Assembly: GCA_902788805.1 (NCBI GenBank)
Contig: CADALO010000002.1
Span: forward strand, 297,900 to 361,899
Reading direction: 5' to 3'
From: an uncultured Bacteroidota bacterium
GTDB taxonomy: Bacteria; Bacteroidota; Bacteroidia; Bacteroidales; P3
Length of the DNA stretch: 64,000 nt
The notes beneath the pieces are model-generated. The model did not search any database and had not been told where the DNA came from. It worked only from the letters and a program-made list of their open reading frames with translations. Made by a program: the position numbers and the translations under genes. Below are positions 43,945 through 52,425 of this stretch, piece by piece; the stretch's first letter is position 1; every line of letters starts with the position of its first letter.

Positions 43945-45687
43945 TCAGACCAACCCCAGACTTTTCTTGATGGCTTCGATTTTAGCGTCGAGGTCGGCAT
44001 TGGTCTGGTCGAAGTATTCCTTCTTGCTCAGGACATCCTTGACGCCAAAGTAGAACTTGATCTTGGGCTCGGTACCGCTGGGACGCACCGTGACCTTGTT
44101 GCCGTCGGCGGTGAAGAACTGCAGCACATTGCTTGACGGAAGGTCTATCTTGGTCACAGTACCTGTCTCCAGGTTCTTCTCTTCCAGCGTCTTGATGTCG
44201 CGGATGCGCACCACCTTGCTGCCGTTGATCTCCTTAGGCGGGTTCTCGCGGTAGTCCTTCATCATCTGCTGAATCTCCTCGGCACCGCTCTTGCCTTTGC
44301 GTACCACGCTCAGCAAGCCTTCCTTATAAAAGCCGTACTCCTTATAGAGGTCGACCAGCACGTCGAAGAAAGTCTTGCCCTGGCTCTTGGCCCAGGCTGC
44401 GATCTCGGCAATCATTGAGCAGGCTCCTACGGCATCTTTGTCGCGGACAAAGTCGCCAATCATATAGCCGTAACTCTCTTCGCCGCCACCGATGAAGGTC
44501 TCTTTGCCTTCCATCTCAAGAATCTTGGCACCGATCCACTTGAATCCTGTCAGCACATCGTACACCTTTACGCCCACTTTCTTGGCTATGTCGGCAGGCA
44601 GTTCGCTGGTAACGATAGTCTTGACAATGAATTCCTTGCCGGTCAGTTTGCCTTTCTCTTTCCATTCCTTCAGCAGATAATAGATGATTACGCTCATCGT
44701 CTGGTTGCCGTTGAGCAGCATCCATTCGCCGTCGGGACGCTTTACTGCCACACCCACGCGGTCGGCATCGGGGTCGCTTGCAAAGACTATGTCGGCATCA
44801 ATATCCTTGGCCAAGTCGACAGCCATCTTCATAGCGGCGTGCTCCTCGGGGTTGGGCGACGGCGTTGTCGGGAAGTTGCCGTCGGGCACGGCCTGTGCCT
44901 TTACGACATTGACATTGGTGAAGCCCAGACGCTCCAGCATCTGCGGAATCAGCTTGATGCCAGTGCCGTGCAACGGCGTGTAGACAATCTTTATATCGTG
45001 GTTCTGCTTGATGCATTCAGGATGCAGCACATTCTTGTCAATCTCCTTCATAAAGGCTTCGTCCACCTCGGCACCGATGGTGATTATGCGGCTTTCACCG
45101 CCATTCCATTTCACATCGTCCAGCGACTTGATCTTCTCAACCTCGTCGATGACGCTGGTGTCGTGTGGCGGAACCAGCTGGCATCCGTCGTTCCAATAGG
45201 CCTTGTAGCCGTTGTACTCTTTCGGGTTGTGAGACGCAGTAAGCATCACACCCGTCTGGCATTTGAAATAGCGGACCGCGAAACTCAGCTCAGGAGTGGG
45301 ACGCATATCGTCAAACAGATAGACTGTGAAGCCGTTAGCGGCCAACACATTGGCCGTGATTTCTGCAAACTCGCGGCTGTGGTTGCGGCTGTCGTGCGAG
45401 ATAGCGGCCTTCAGCTCCTCGCCGGGGAAGCATCCTTTCACATAGTTTGCCAGTCCTTGTGTGGCCATACCCACTGTGTAGCGGTTCATACGGTTGGTGC
45501 CAACGCCCATAATGCCGCGCAGACCGCCGGTGCCGAACTCCAGGCTGCGGTAGAAGCTCTCGTTCAGTTCCTCTGGGTTCTCAGCCTGCATCTTGCGGAT
45601 AGCGGCTTTGGTGTCTTCGTCGTATGCTCCTTCGAGCCAGGTCTTTACATTTGCCAACGTCGTGGCGTCGAGTGTCGTTTGTGCCAT
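43945..45687 (-). CDS. Phosphoglucomutase/phosphomannomutase family enzyme
   Basis: Cytosolic phospho-sugar mutase of 580 residues, the typical size of Bacteroidetes phosphohexomutases. Active phosphoserine loop TASHNPKEYNGYKAYW; metal-binding DPDADRVGVAVK; sugar-binding GGGEESYGYMIGD; phosphate-binding VRPSGTEPKIKFYFG. It interconverts hexose 1- and 6-phosphates. Glucose versus mannose preference cannot be read. It has its own terminator. Confidence 0.93.
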   Translation of the reverse strand: MAQTTLDATTLANVKTWLEGAYDEDTKAAIRKMQAENPEELNESFYRSLEFGTGGLRGIMGVGTNRMNRYTVGMATQGLANYVKGCFPGEELKAAISHDSRNHSREFAEITANVLAANGFTVYLFDDMRPTPELSFAVRYFKCQTGVMLTASHNPKEYNGYKAYWNDGCQLVPPHDTSVIDEVEKIKSLDDVKWNGGESRIITIGAEVDEAFMKEIDKNVLHPECIKQNHDIKIVYTPLHGTGIKLIPQMLERLGFTNVNVVKAQAVPDGNFPTTPSPNPEEHAAMKMAVDLAKDIDADIVFASDPDADRVGVAVKRPDGEWMLLNGNQTMSVIIYYLLKEWKEKGKLTGKEFIVKTIVTSELPADIAKKVGVKVYDVLTGFKWIGAKILEMEGKETFIGGGEESYGYMIGDFVRDKDAVGACSMIAEIAAWAKSQGKTFFDVLVDLYKEYGFYKEGLLSVVRKGKSGAEEIQQMMKDYRENPPKEINGSKVVRIRDIKTLEEKNLETGTVTKIDLPSSNVLQFFTADGNKVTVRPSGTEPKIKFYFGVKDVLSKKEYFDQTNADLDAKIEAIKKSLGLV

Positions 45688-45804
45688 AGTGTATCTGATT
45701 TTGTTTGATATACAATTGAATATTAAAATCTAACGGCAATACATCCATTTTATTGTATGACCGCTTAAAAAGATAATCAAAAAGGGACTCTCTTATGCTG
45801 AAAG

Positions 45805-47007
45805 TCAGGAAGTGACACGCTTTCTGAGGCTGCATTCCAGTTCGATAAATGCGTCACGCACGGAATTAATTTCCACTATCGAAGATTCTCGGAAACTGAA
45901 ATTGTCAGAAATGCTGATGCTGTGACTATTACAAAAGTGTTGCAGCTCCTCTTCCGCTCTACGAAGCGGGAAAGCCTTCAGGTATTGTAGTATGCGCAGG
46001 CCGTCGACGCGTTCGCTGCAAGCGTGGACAAAAAGCTCCCTTGTCTTGAAATTCTTGCGCATTGGTTCCCAGAGGTCGCTGGTTTTCAGCTGCTGGCGCA
46101 AGAAGTCGCTCATTGGTGTTTCTACATCCTCGTCGTATAGGCGTGGAAACAGCGCGTAGGTGTCGGCAATTGCCTTAAAACCTTCTGCAGGGTAAATGGG
46201 GTATGTGTCGTCCATAGCATCAATGCCTTTGGCAATGGCAGGGCCCGTTCCAAAAGGCACACGCGACGATGGGCGCCCCTGTGGTTTGACGGTTTCGTTG
46301 CAAGACAGATGCAATCTGCCCGTCTTGGCGAACTTCTGCATAAGGTAGAAGTCTTCGCCACCCTGCAACGGTGTGATGCCGCCCACTCTTTTGTAGGCCC
46401 AAAGCGGGAATGCCATTGCGCTGCCAAGGGCGGTGAAAGCATAAGGATTGCCTGATTCCAAGAGATTTATAAGATAATGTCGCATATAAATCTCATATCG
46501 CAGCATTGCTCGGTCGTCGGTGTCGTTGCCAATCAAGGGATGATAGTAAGGCAGGCAGATGGCGCTGTGTTCGGGGTGATTGTTGAACGTTTTAAGCACT
46601 GATTCCAAATAGGTGCTGCTGAAATCGGTGTCGGCATCAAGGCTGACAATCACCTCGTTGTCGCCAGAATCGTTGGCTATCGCATCGAACATCACTTTAC
46701 GTGCCCAGCCTACGCCGTGCTGTTTTCCCTGCCATCCCTTGCCGATAGAACTATGGTCGAGTATTACCAACTGTAATTCAGGGTGTAACCGTTGAAAGCT
46801 TTGCAGATAATCCAGCGAGGTCTGGTTATCGAGGTAGCAGCTGCGGTGTCCGTCATCTCCGTCGTCGCTCCAGCCTTCGCGGTTGTTGACGCAGCAATAG
46901 ACAGTGAAGTCAAGGATTGTCTGGCCGCAAAGCGCATCCATAAGTCGTGGCAGATTCCCGTGTTCTGCCAGCATAGGAACAGCAACCGAAAGATGCGAAT
47001 ACTTCAT
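45805..47007 (-). CDS. Family 2-like glycosyltransferase
   Basis: A 400-residue soluble glycosyltransferase with a GT-A fold: start MKYSHLSVAVPMLAEHGNL, metal-binding VSLDADTDFSSTYL (DxD type) and the acceptor-region GSAMAFPLWAYKRVGG followed by GEDFYLMQKFAK. The C-terminal 100 residues are helical and specific. An ATG shares its A with the upstream TGA (TGATG), so it is coupled to the M14 peptidase gene, an odd pair. Sugar specificity unknown. Confidence 0.85.
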   Translation of the reverse strand: MKYSHLSVAVPMLAEHGNLPRLMDALCGQTILDFTVYCCVNNREGWSDDGDDGHRSCYLDNQTSLDYLQSFQRLHPELQLVILDHSSIGKGWQGKQHGVGWARKVMFDAIANDSGDNEVIVSLDADTDFSSTYLESVLKTFNNHPEHSAICLPYYHPLIGNDTDDRAMLRYEIYMRHYLINLLESGNPYAFTALGSAMAFPLWAYKRVGGITPLQGGEDFYLMQKFAKTGRLHLSCNETVKPQGRPSSRVPFGTGPAIAKGIDAMDDTYPIYPAEGFKAIADTYALFPRLYDEDVETPMSDFLRQQLKTSDLWEPMRKNFKTRELFVHACSERVDGLRILQYLKAFPLRRAEEELQHFCNSHSISISDNFSFRESSIVEINSVRDAFIELECSLRKRVTS

Positions 47008-48269
47008 CAACGTTTAACAATCTTGGCGCTTTGTGTGCCGGTACGCAGCAAGTATATGCCTTGAGGCAAATGCTGGATATCAATGCTCTGCGTGCCTGCC
47101 GGCAGCCGCATCACCTCGCGCCCTTTGGTGTCGAAAACGACTATGTCGCTGTCTGTCTCGCCCTGCAGGAACACCTTGTCGTGCGACGGGTTGGGATAGA
47201 GGCGTATTGCCGATGGCGAAACCTCGACGTCGGTTATGTCTAAGTCTCCTGCGAAGGTGTGGATTTCAGCGATATAGTTCACCAGCGAGTGCTGCAGGAA
47301 ACGCCAGTATTCAGGCAGCTGGTTGCTGCTCACAGTCTTGTCCGACGATATTTCCATAGTCATCTCGCGGCAGTTGTGGTAGTAGTTGATGTAGTCCTGC
47401 CGTCCGTTTGGTATTACGTACCAGTCGCCGCCCTCGATGTAGCCTTGGCTGTTGACGTCGCGGAAGTGGTTGTTGCTATAGGTGCGGCTCGTGTCGACAA
47501 AGCGCTTGCAAACCTCAATCCACCAGTCGCGGTCGGGGTGCGGGTTCTCGCTCGACGTAAAGCTGTCCCACGGGTAGTTCATCACTTCGCTGCCGCCGTG
47601 CAGGTTGGCGCTGAGGCGGAAATGATGTCTGCCGACGTAATCAATCATCGCGGTGTTCTCTTTCTGCTGGGCGTTTATGGGGTCCGTACCGAAGGGGTCG
47701 GGATAGTTGCGGTTAAGGTCCACATAATTGGAGTTGTAGCGCATAGCGCCGCTGACGGAATTGTTGCCGCTGCGGTAGGTGCCGTCGGGGTTGCTCAGAG
47801 GATTGATATATATGTCGACAGTGTTGACAAGGTCTGTGTATTGCTGGTTGGTGCCATAGCCATTTAGCAGCGTGTCGATGAGCCGCAGCATCATCACGTA
47901 GCCCGTCACCTCATCTCCGTGCATTGTCGACGAATAAAAGAATTCCGGATTGGAATCCTTGTGGCCTCCCTCGCCGCGAATGACCATACAGAGTATCAGG
48001 CGCCCCTTCACCGAGGTGCCTATGGTGTCGAGGGTGCAAAGTCCGGGGAAGCGCTCCGACCAGTCCTGCATCATTGCGATGTAGGTCTCGTAGGTTGGAT
48101 AGCGGTCCCAGTCGGCCATCTCATCTATGGTTGTCGCCATCGTTACGGCTTTGGAATCAGATGCTTCCAGTATTGGCGGAAAAGCGTCAGGACGCGGTTT
48201 CAGAGGCTTTTCCTGAGCATAGGCGACGACCGCGCACAGCAGCAGGAAAAGAAAAGGTATTTTTCTCAT
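47007..48269 (-). CDS. M14 carboxypeptidase with T9SS type A sorting domain
   Basis: Secreted zinc carboxypeptidase of 420 residues. Signal peptide MRKIPFLFLLLCAVVAYAQ. Zinc ligands H117 and E120 (TMHGDEVTG), H224 (SANLHGGSE); catalytic Glu near 306 (MTMEIS); Arg in DLNRNYPDPFG. A T9SS type A domain fills the last 75 residues (AIRLYPNPSHDKVFLQ, then LPQGIYLLRTGTQ). Directly precedes the glycosyltransferase. Confidence 0.93.
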   Translation of the reverse strand: MRKIPFLFLLLCAVVAYAQEKPLKPRPDAFPPILEASDSKAVTMATTIDEMADWDRYPTYETYIAMMQDWSERFPGLCTLDTIGTSVKGRLILCMVIRGEGGHKDSNPEFFYSSTMHGDEVTGYVMMLRLIDTLLNGYGTNQQYTDLVNTVDIYINPLSNPDGTYRSGNNSVSGAMRYNSNYVDLNRNYPDPFGTDPINAQQKENTAMIDYVGRHHFRLSANLHGGSEVMNYPWDSFTSSENPHPDRDWWIEVCKRFVDTSRTYSNNHFRDVNSQGYIEGGDWYVIPNGRQDYINYYHNCREMTMEISSDKTVSSNQLPEYWRFLQHSLVNYIAEIHTFAGDLDITDVEVSPSAIRLYPNPSHDKVFLQGETDSDIVVFDTKGREVMRLPAGTQSIDIQHLPQGIYLLRTGTQSAKIVKR

Positions 48270-48278
48270 AATAAACGA

Positions 48279-48695
48279 CTATGCTGCAAAAGTGAAGAAA
48301 TTGTTGGCAAAGAAATTCCACAGCATCACCACACCGGTGGCAATGACTTTGGATAGATAGAAATTGAACTTCAATTTCTCGTTGAAAATGTATAGAATCA
48401 ATGTGTTAAGTCCTAATCCGATAAGCGATACGGTGAAGAACTTGACGTATTCTATGCCCACCTGCTCGTTGGTGCTGCCCCACGTCCAAATGCGGTTGAG
48501 TATATAGTTGCTCGTGGCGGCCACTACAAATCCTATGGCGTTGGCAATGAATTTGGGTACCTTGAAAATCTCCTTGCAAAGCCACGTCAAGCCGAAGTCG
48601 ATGGCTGTGCCCGACACGCCCACGACACAGAAACGCAGGAACCTGAGAAGAAAGGCTTTTTCGAAAAACGATGAAAGGGCTAACAATAACCGCAT
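48279..48695 (-). CDS. GtrA-family membrane protein
   Basis: Four-helix membrane protein of 138 residues: FLRFCVVGVSGTAIDFGLTW is the family opening, with NAIGFVVAATSNYILNR and a Phe-rich C-terminus (NFFANNFFTF). GtrA proteins flip or stabilise undecaprenyl-linked sugars for surface glycan synthesis. The gene ends 9 bp before the M14 peptidase start. Confidence 0.88.
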   Translation of the reverse strand: MRLLLALSSFFEKAFLLRFLRFCVVGVSGTAIDFGLTWLCKEIFKVPKFIANAIGFVVAATSNYILNRIWTWGSTNEQVGIEYVKFFTVSLIGLGLNTLILYIFNEKLKFNFYLSKVIATGVVMLWNFFANNFFTFAA

Positions 48696-48715
48696 CTCGG
48701 CTCGACAGATTGGTT

Positions 48716-49348
48716 TTAGAATGTCACCTCGCTGGGATTGTGCATAATGCCGGTCTTGCGGATGCGTTGCGGCTTATGCTGGTTCTTGGGTTTGCTGATG
48801 CGCGGACCCGGCTTCTTGTTGCGAGGTATATACTTGGTGTCGCCCGACTCGTTGACCTCAAGGCCATACACCTTTTCGGTGTCCAGATTGACCTTTATCG
48901 ACCAGTAGTGGCCGCAGCCGCCGCTGGTGCGTACAATGTCTTTGGAGACGAGGTCGGTGAACGTGCCCTCCCATACGGCATTGATCCATATAATCTTGGC
49001 ACCGTTGATGTCGGTAAAGCCAACATACTGGCGGATGTATTTACGAATATGCTCGTCGATGATGGGACACATACCTTCCTGGTTCTCGTGGTTGCGGTTG
49101 AGGAAAGCCAGCTTCTTCTGCATCAGCTTCTCAGCCTTGGCAATGTCGATGTCTTCGGGTGTAAAACGCCCGTCCTGGTTCTCCACAAGGATGTCGACAT
49201 CCCATTCTTTGTTGAAAACATAGCCGTGATAGTTGCTTCCAAGCACTTCGGTATGATACCACACCTCCTCGGGAACAATATAGTCTTGTGCCTGTACTGC
49301 GCTGATGGCCAGCAGCATAAGGCAAGATATGATAGCGATTTTCTTCAT
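48716..49348 (-). CDS. Secreted protein of unknown function
   Basis: A 210-residue protein with signal peptide MKKIAIISCLMLLAISAVQAQ. The mature part has a central alpha/beta region (KEWDVDILVENQDGRFTPED; KYIRQYVGFTDINGAKII) and a basic tail (RNKKPGPRISKPKNQHKPQ). It is not recognised. It has its own promoter box, and lies upstream of gtrA on the same strand. Confidence 0.7.
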   Translation of the reverse strand: MKKIAIISCLMLLAISAVQAQDYIVPEEVWYHTEVLGSNYHGYVFNKEWDVDILVENQDGRFTPEDIDIAKAEKLMQKKLAFLNRNHENQEGMCPIIDEHIRKYIRQYVGFTDINGAKIIWINAVWEGTFTDLVSKDIVRTSGGCGHYWSIKVNLDTEKVYGLEVNESGDTKYIPRNKKPGPRISKPKNQHKPQRIRKTGIMHNPSEVTF

Positions 49349-49371
49349 ATAATAACCTGTGTTTCGCATTG

Positions 49372-49379
49372 CAAAAGTA
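49372..49379 (-). promoter_or_regulatory. Bacteroidetes -7 box (TACTTTTG on minus strand)
   Basis: Exact match, 24 bp before the secreted protein ATG at 49348. Confidence 0.65.
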
Positions 49380-49430
49380 CTCAAAAAACGCAATCCGACA
49401 AAAAATATTATTCGTTTTCAAAAAAAATCT

Positions 49431-49438
49431 TATATTTG
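49431..49438 (+). promoter_or_regulatory. Bacteroidetes -7 box (TATATTTG)
   Basis: Exact match, about 104 bp before the CoA-transferase ATG. Divergent with the box at 49372-49379. Confidence 0.65.
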
Positions 49439-49541
49439 CAGTCGCTTAAAGAAAGTGGCGATACATTTTGTTTTGTATATGAAACAATTGAAAATCAAAA
49501 CTTTCTATGGTTTTGTTTAATTTAAATTAAAACAGATATTT

Positions 49542-50189
49542 ATGAACAAATTTGTTTCTGTACAGCAGGCAGCCGAGAAAATCCACGACGGAATGACCGT
49601 TATGGTGGGTGGCTTCCTTGGAGTTGGCAACCCGATTGCCTTGATTGACGCACTGGTTGAGAAGGGCGTTAAAGACCTGACCATCATCTGCAACGATACC
49701 GCCTATCCCGAGGTCGGTGTTGGCAAACTGATTACCAACCATCAGGTCAAGAACCTCATTGCCACGCATATTGGCACCAACAACAACACTATCGACCAGA
49801 TGAATGCCGGCGAGCTCCACGTGACGCTCCAGCCGCAGGGCACCCTGGCCGAGCAGATCCGTGCCGCAGGCGCAGGCCTGGGCGGTGTGCTTACCCAGAC
49901 GGGTCTTGGCACCATCGTTGAGAACGGCAAGGAGAAAATCACCGTCGACGGCAAGGAATACCTTCTCGAGAAACCGGTACGTGCCGATGTCGCTATCATT
50001 GGCGCCAACATCGCTGACGAGGCCGGCAACTTGGTCTACAAGGGCACCTCGCAGAACTTCAGCCCGATGATGGCCACCGCAGCCGATGTCGTCATCGTCG
50101 AGCCCCAGGAAATCGTCCCCACCGGCAGCATAGCTCCCGAGAACGTCAAGACCCCCGGCATCTTCGTAGACTTCATTATCAAGAAATAA
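49542..50189 (+). CDS. Acyl-CoA/acetoacetate CoA-transferase, subunit A
   Basis: The A (alpha) subunit of a 3-oxoacid or butyrate-acetoacetate CoA-transferase. The 215 residues show the family's glycine loop MVGGFLGVGNPIALID, the LGTIVENGKEKITVDGKEYL segment and NFSPMMATAADVVIVEPQ. The active-site Glu sits in the B subunit, which is not encoded anywhere near. The partner on this transcript is kal, an enzyme of lysine fermentation, which needs such a CoA transfer. Confidence 0.9.
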   Translation: MNKFVSVQQAAEKIHDGMTVMVGGFLGVGNPIALIDALVEKGVKDLTIICNDTAYPEVGVGKLITNHQVKNLIATHIGTNNNTIDQMNAGELHVTLQPQGTLAEQIRAAGAGLGGVLTQTGLGTIVENGKEKITVDGKEYLLEKPVRADVAIIGANIADEAGNLVYKGTSQNFSPMMATAADVVIVEPQEIVPTGSIAPENVKTPGIFVDFIIKK

Positions 50190-50196
50190 GTTGAAA

Positions 50197-50252
50197 GGCA
50201 CCCCCCTTAAACTCTTAAACCCTTAAACTTTAAAACCCTAAAACTCTTAATC
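50197..50252. repeat. TTAAACC-type microrepeat tract
   Basis: Imperfect 8-9 bp words (CTTAAACTC, CTTAAACC, TTTAAAACC, CTAAAACTC) between the CoA-transferase and kal genes, the mirror strand of the tract at 18327. Confidence 0.6.
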
Positions 50253-50254
50253 CA

Positions 50255-50647
50255 ATGGCAGTAAAATCAATGCTTCGCGTGCGTATGAGTGCCAAGGATG
50301 CCCACTATGGCGGCAACTTGGTTGACGGCGCACATATGCTTCACCTGTTTGGCGATGTGGCCACCGAACTCCTCATTATCCAGGACGGCGACGAGGGCCT
50401 CTTCTGCGCTTACGATATGGTTGAATTCAAGGCCCCTGTCTATGCAGGCGACTACATCGAGGCCTACGGCGAAATTACCCACGTGGGTAACACCAGCCGC
50501 AAAATGAGCTTCGAGGCCTACAAGGTCATCAAGACCCGCCCCGACATCAGCGACAGCGCCGCCGATGTGCTCGAGGAGAAAATCCTTGTCTGCCGCGCCA
50601 GCGGTACCTGCGTAACGCCTAAGGATTGCCAGCGCAAAAACAAGTAA
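50255..50647 (+). CDS. kal: 3-aminobutyryl-CoA ammonia-lyase
   Basis: Late step of lysine fermentation: 3-aminobutyryl-CoA gives crotonyl-CoA and ammonia. The 130-residue hot-dog-fold protein reads like the family throughout ([68 protein letters not shown]), and length is normal. It follows the CoA-transferase subunit by 65 bp and a microrepeat spacer. The other steps (kamADE, kdd, kce) are outside the window. Confidence 0.9.
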   Translation: MAVKSMLRVRMSAKDAHYGGNLVDGAHMLHLFGDVATELLIIQDGDEGLFCAYDMVEFKAPVYAGDYIEAYGEITHVGNTSRKMSFEAYKVIKTRPDISDSAADVLEEKILVCRASGTCVTPKDCQRKNK

Positions 50648-50669
50648 GCTGAATCGCTAACGTTACACG

Positions 50670-50715
50670 CCGGACAGAAGACGGTAAATATGCCGTAATC
50701 TGTCCGGTTTTTCTT
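50670..50715 (+). terminator. Terminator of kal
   Basis: Outer stem CCGGACAGA / TCTGTCCGG, inner ACGGTA / TGCCGT, and a T-rich tail. Confidence 0.85.
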
Positions 50716-50717
50716 TG

Positions 50718-50836
50718 TATCAACACTGGTCGTTGTCCAGTTGTTGTCCGCTCGTTGTCCAGTTGTTGTCCAGTCATTGACTGGACAACAACTGGACAAC
50801 AACTGGACAACGACTGGACAACGACCAGTGTTGATA
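50718..50836. repeat. 11-bp-word inverted repeat element, copy 4
   Basis: Two arms of equal length (50718-50776 and 50778-50836) around the unpaired T50777. Outer part ATCAACACTGGTCGTTG is perfect in both arms. Words are TCCAGTTGTTG, TCCGCTCGTTG and TCCAGTTGTTG on the left; on the right the complement reads TCCAGTTGTTG twice and TCCAGTCGTTG. One left unit carries the CCGCT of copies 1 and 3, linking the two word types. Lies between convergent genes; 50837-50943 has nothing I can support. Confidence 0.92.
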
Positions 50837-50943
50837 TGTCAAAATGCTTGATTTGCAGCGATATAAGTCGCTGCTTGGTATAAAGCAGGTATCTAACTGT
50901 AAATTAGTGTGTTGAGTAATTTTGCCGTTTGTGAGGCGTTTTT

Positions 50944-51543
50944 TCAGCCCCAGAAGGCGCCTTTGAGTGCGAAGGCGAGCAGGAAGAGGACGGCGATGAG
51001 TGTGTAGCGGCGTGCGCGGAGCTCTTTCTGCTGACGGCCCAGCATTACGCCCAGCAGGGCGAAGAGGGCCATTATGACTACCAGCGGTACGGACGAGCGC
51101 CAGAGGTTATCGGCCAGCGGTATGCGGAATCCCAAGGCAAGTCCCACAAAGAGGGTGTTGATGCCCACGGCCACGCCGAGCAGCAGGGCGGTGCTGTAGC
51201 GGCTTATGTCGTATGGCTGGACGGCCCGTTTCTTTTTTCCGCTGCGGAAGAGCAGGCGCAGTGCCACGAGAATCATCAGTCCGAGATAGACCAGGTTGTC
51301 GGTGTCGGTCAGCAGGCTGTTGGTGCTGGCGGCGTTGGGGTCGAGCTCGGCAGGGGTGAAGCGCAGCAGGTTGCCCATCCAGATGCCGAGCAGCAGCAGC
51401 AGTGCGTTGACGGCGGCTATGGTTATCGATTCGGCCAGGCCCTGTGTGAGGCGGATGGGGGTCTTGAGGGCGCAGCCGTGCATTACTATCATTGCCTCGA
51501 ACGAGAGGGCGATTGCGAGAATTATGAATTCGATTATTGACAT
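50944..51543 (-). CDS. Divergent MntP/DUF204-like membrane protein
   Basis: A 199-residue protein of six membrane helices in a two-fold repeat, the plan of MntP manganese exporters. The first repeat reads ALSFEAMIVMHGCAL where MntP has ALSMDAFAVSIGCGL, and the second GINTLFVGLALGF where MntP has SIDALAVGVGL. The acidic Asp residues that bind Mn are thus Glu or Asn here, so a changed or lost metal role is likely. It overlaps rsmA by 10 bp. Confidence 0.7.
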   Translation of the reverse strand: MSIIEFIILAIALSFEAMIVMHGCALKTPIRLTQGLAESITIAAVNALLLLLGIWMGNLLRFTPAELDPNAASTNSLLTDTDNLVYLGLMILVALRLLFRSGKKKRAVQPYDISRYSTALLLGVAVGINTLFVGLALGFRIPLADNLWRSSVPLVVIMALFALLGVMLGRQQKELRARRYTLIAVLFLLAFALKGAFWG

Positions 51544-52310
51544 TTTTCGGGCTTGATATTGTTGGTTATGAATATGAAGTCTTGTACCGAGAGCTGCTCG
51601 GCACGCTTGGCCAGCATCTCGTCGGGTATGGCGTCGAGCTGCATATTGAGCGGTTTGAGGGCGTTGCGCAGGGTCTTGCGGCGCTGGTTGAAGCCGGTCT
51701 TGACTACCTGCACGAACAGCCGCTCGTCGCATCCGAGCTGTTGTGTGTCGTTGCGTGTCAGTCGGATGACGGCGCTCTTGACCTTGGGCGGCGGGTTGAA
51801 GACGTGTTCGTGGACGGTGAAGAGGTATTCGATGTCGTAGAAGGCTGTCAGCAGCACGCTGAGTATGCCGTAGGTCTTGCTGCCAGGGCCTGCGGCGACG
51901 CGCTCGGCCACTTCTTTCTGGAACATACCCACCACCTCGGGGACGCGGTTGCGCTGTTCGAAGACGCGGAAGAGTATCTGCGACGAGATGTTGTAGGGAA
52001 AATTGCCTATGATGGCGAAGGGCTTGTCGCCAAAGATGCTTTCGAGGTCGAGGCGTAGGAAGTCGCCCTCGATGACGTTGAGCGACGGATAGTTGCAGTG
52101 CAGGTAGTCGACCGACTCGCGGTCGAGCTCTATAGCCTTGAAGTCGTAGCGTGGGTCGCCGACAAGGTATTTTGTCAGCACGCCCATACCCGGGCCTATC
52201 TCGAGCAGGCACTGCGTCCGGCTGGTCAAGCTGTGGGCTATGCGCTCGGCAATGCTCTCGTCGGTGAGGAAGTGTTGCCCCAGTGATTTCTTTGCTCTAA
52301 CTTGTTCCAC
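51534..52310 (-). CDS. rsmA: 16S rRNA (adenine-N6,N6)-dimethyltransferase KsgA
   Basis: Dimethylates A1518 and A1519 in helix 45 of 16S rRNA late in small-subunit assembly. The 258-residue product opens RAKKSLGQHFLTDESIAERI, has the SAM loop LLEIGPGMGVLTKYL and the catalytic IIGNFPYNISSQILF (NFPY in place of NLPY, seen in Bacteroidetes). The start is at 52310, divergent from the ligase gene. Confidence 0.95.
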   Translation of the reverse strand: MEQVRAKKSLGQHFLTDESIAERIAHSLTSRTQCLLEIGPGMGVLTKYLVGDPRYDFKAIELDRESVDYLHCNYPSLNVIEGDFLRLDLESIFGDKPFAIIGNFPYNISSQILFRVFEQRNRVPEVVGMFQKEVAERVAAGPGSKTYGILSVLLTAFYDIEYLFTVHEHVFNPPPKVKSAVIRLTRNDTQQLGCDERLFVQVVKTGFNQRRKTLRNALKPLNMQLDAIPDEMLAKRAEQLSVQDFIFITNNIKPEKCQ

Positions 52311-52425
52311 TTTGTAAGTCTCTTTTTGCCAATGAACGCGGAAAGGGCAATATTATTGCCTATATTCCCGGGTGTACGCAATAAAAATGCCTCGGGTCAG
52401 TTATTACCGTATAAACATTTAGGAT

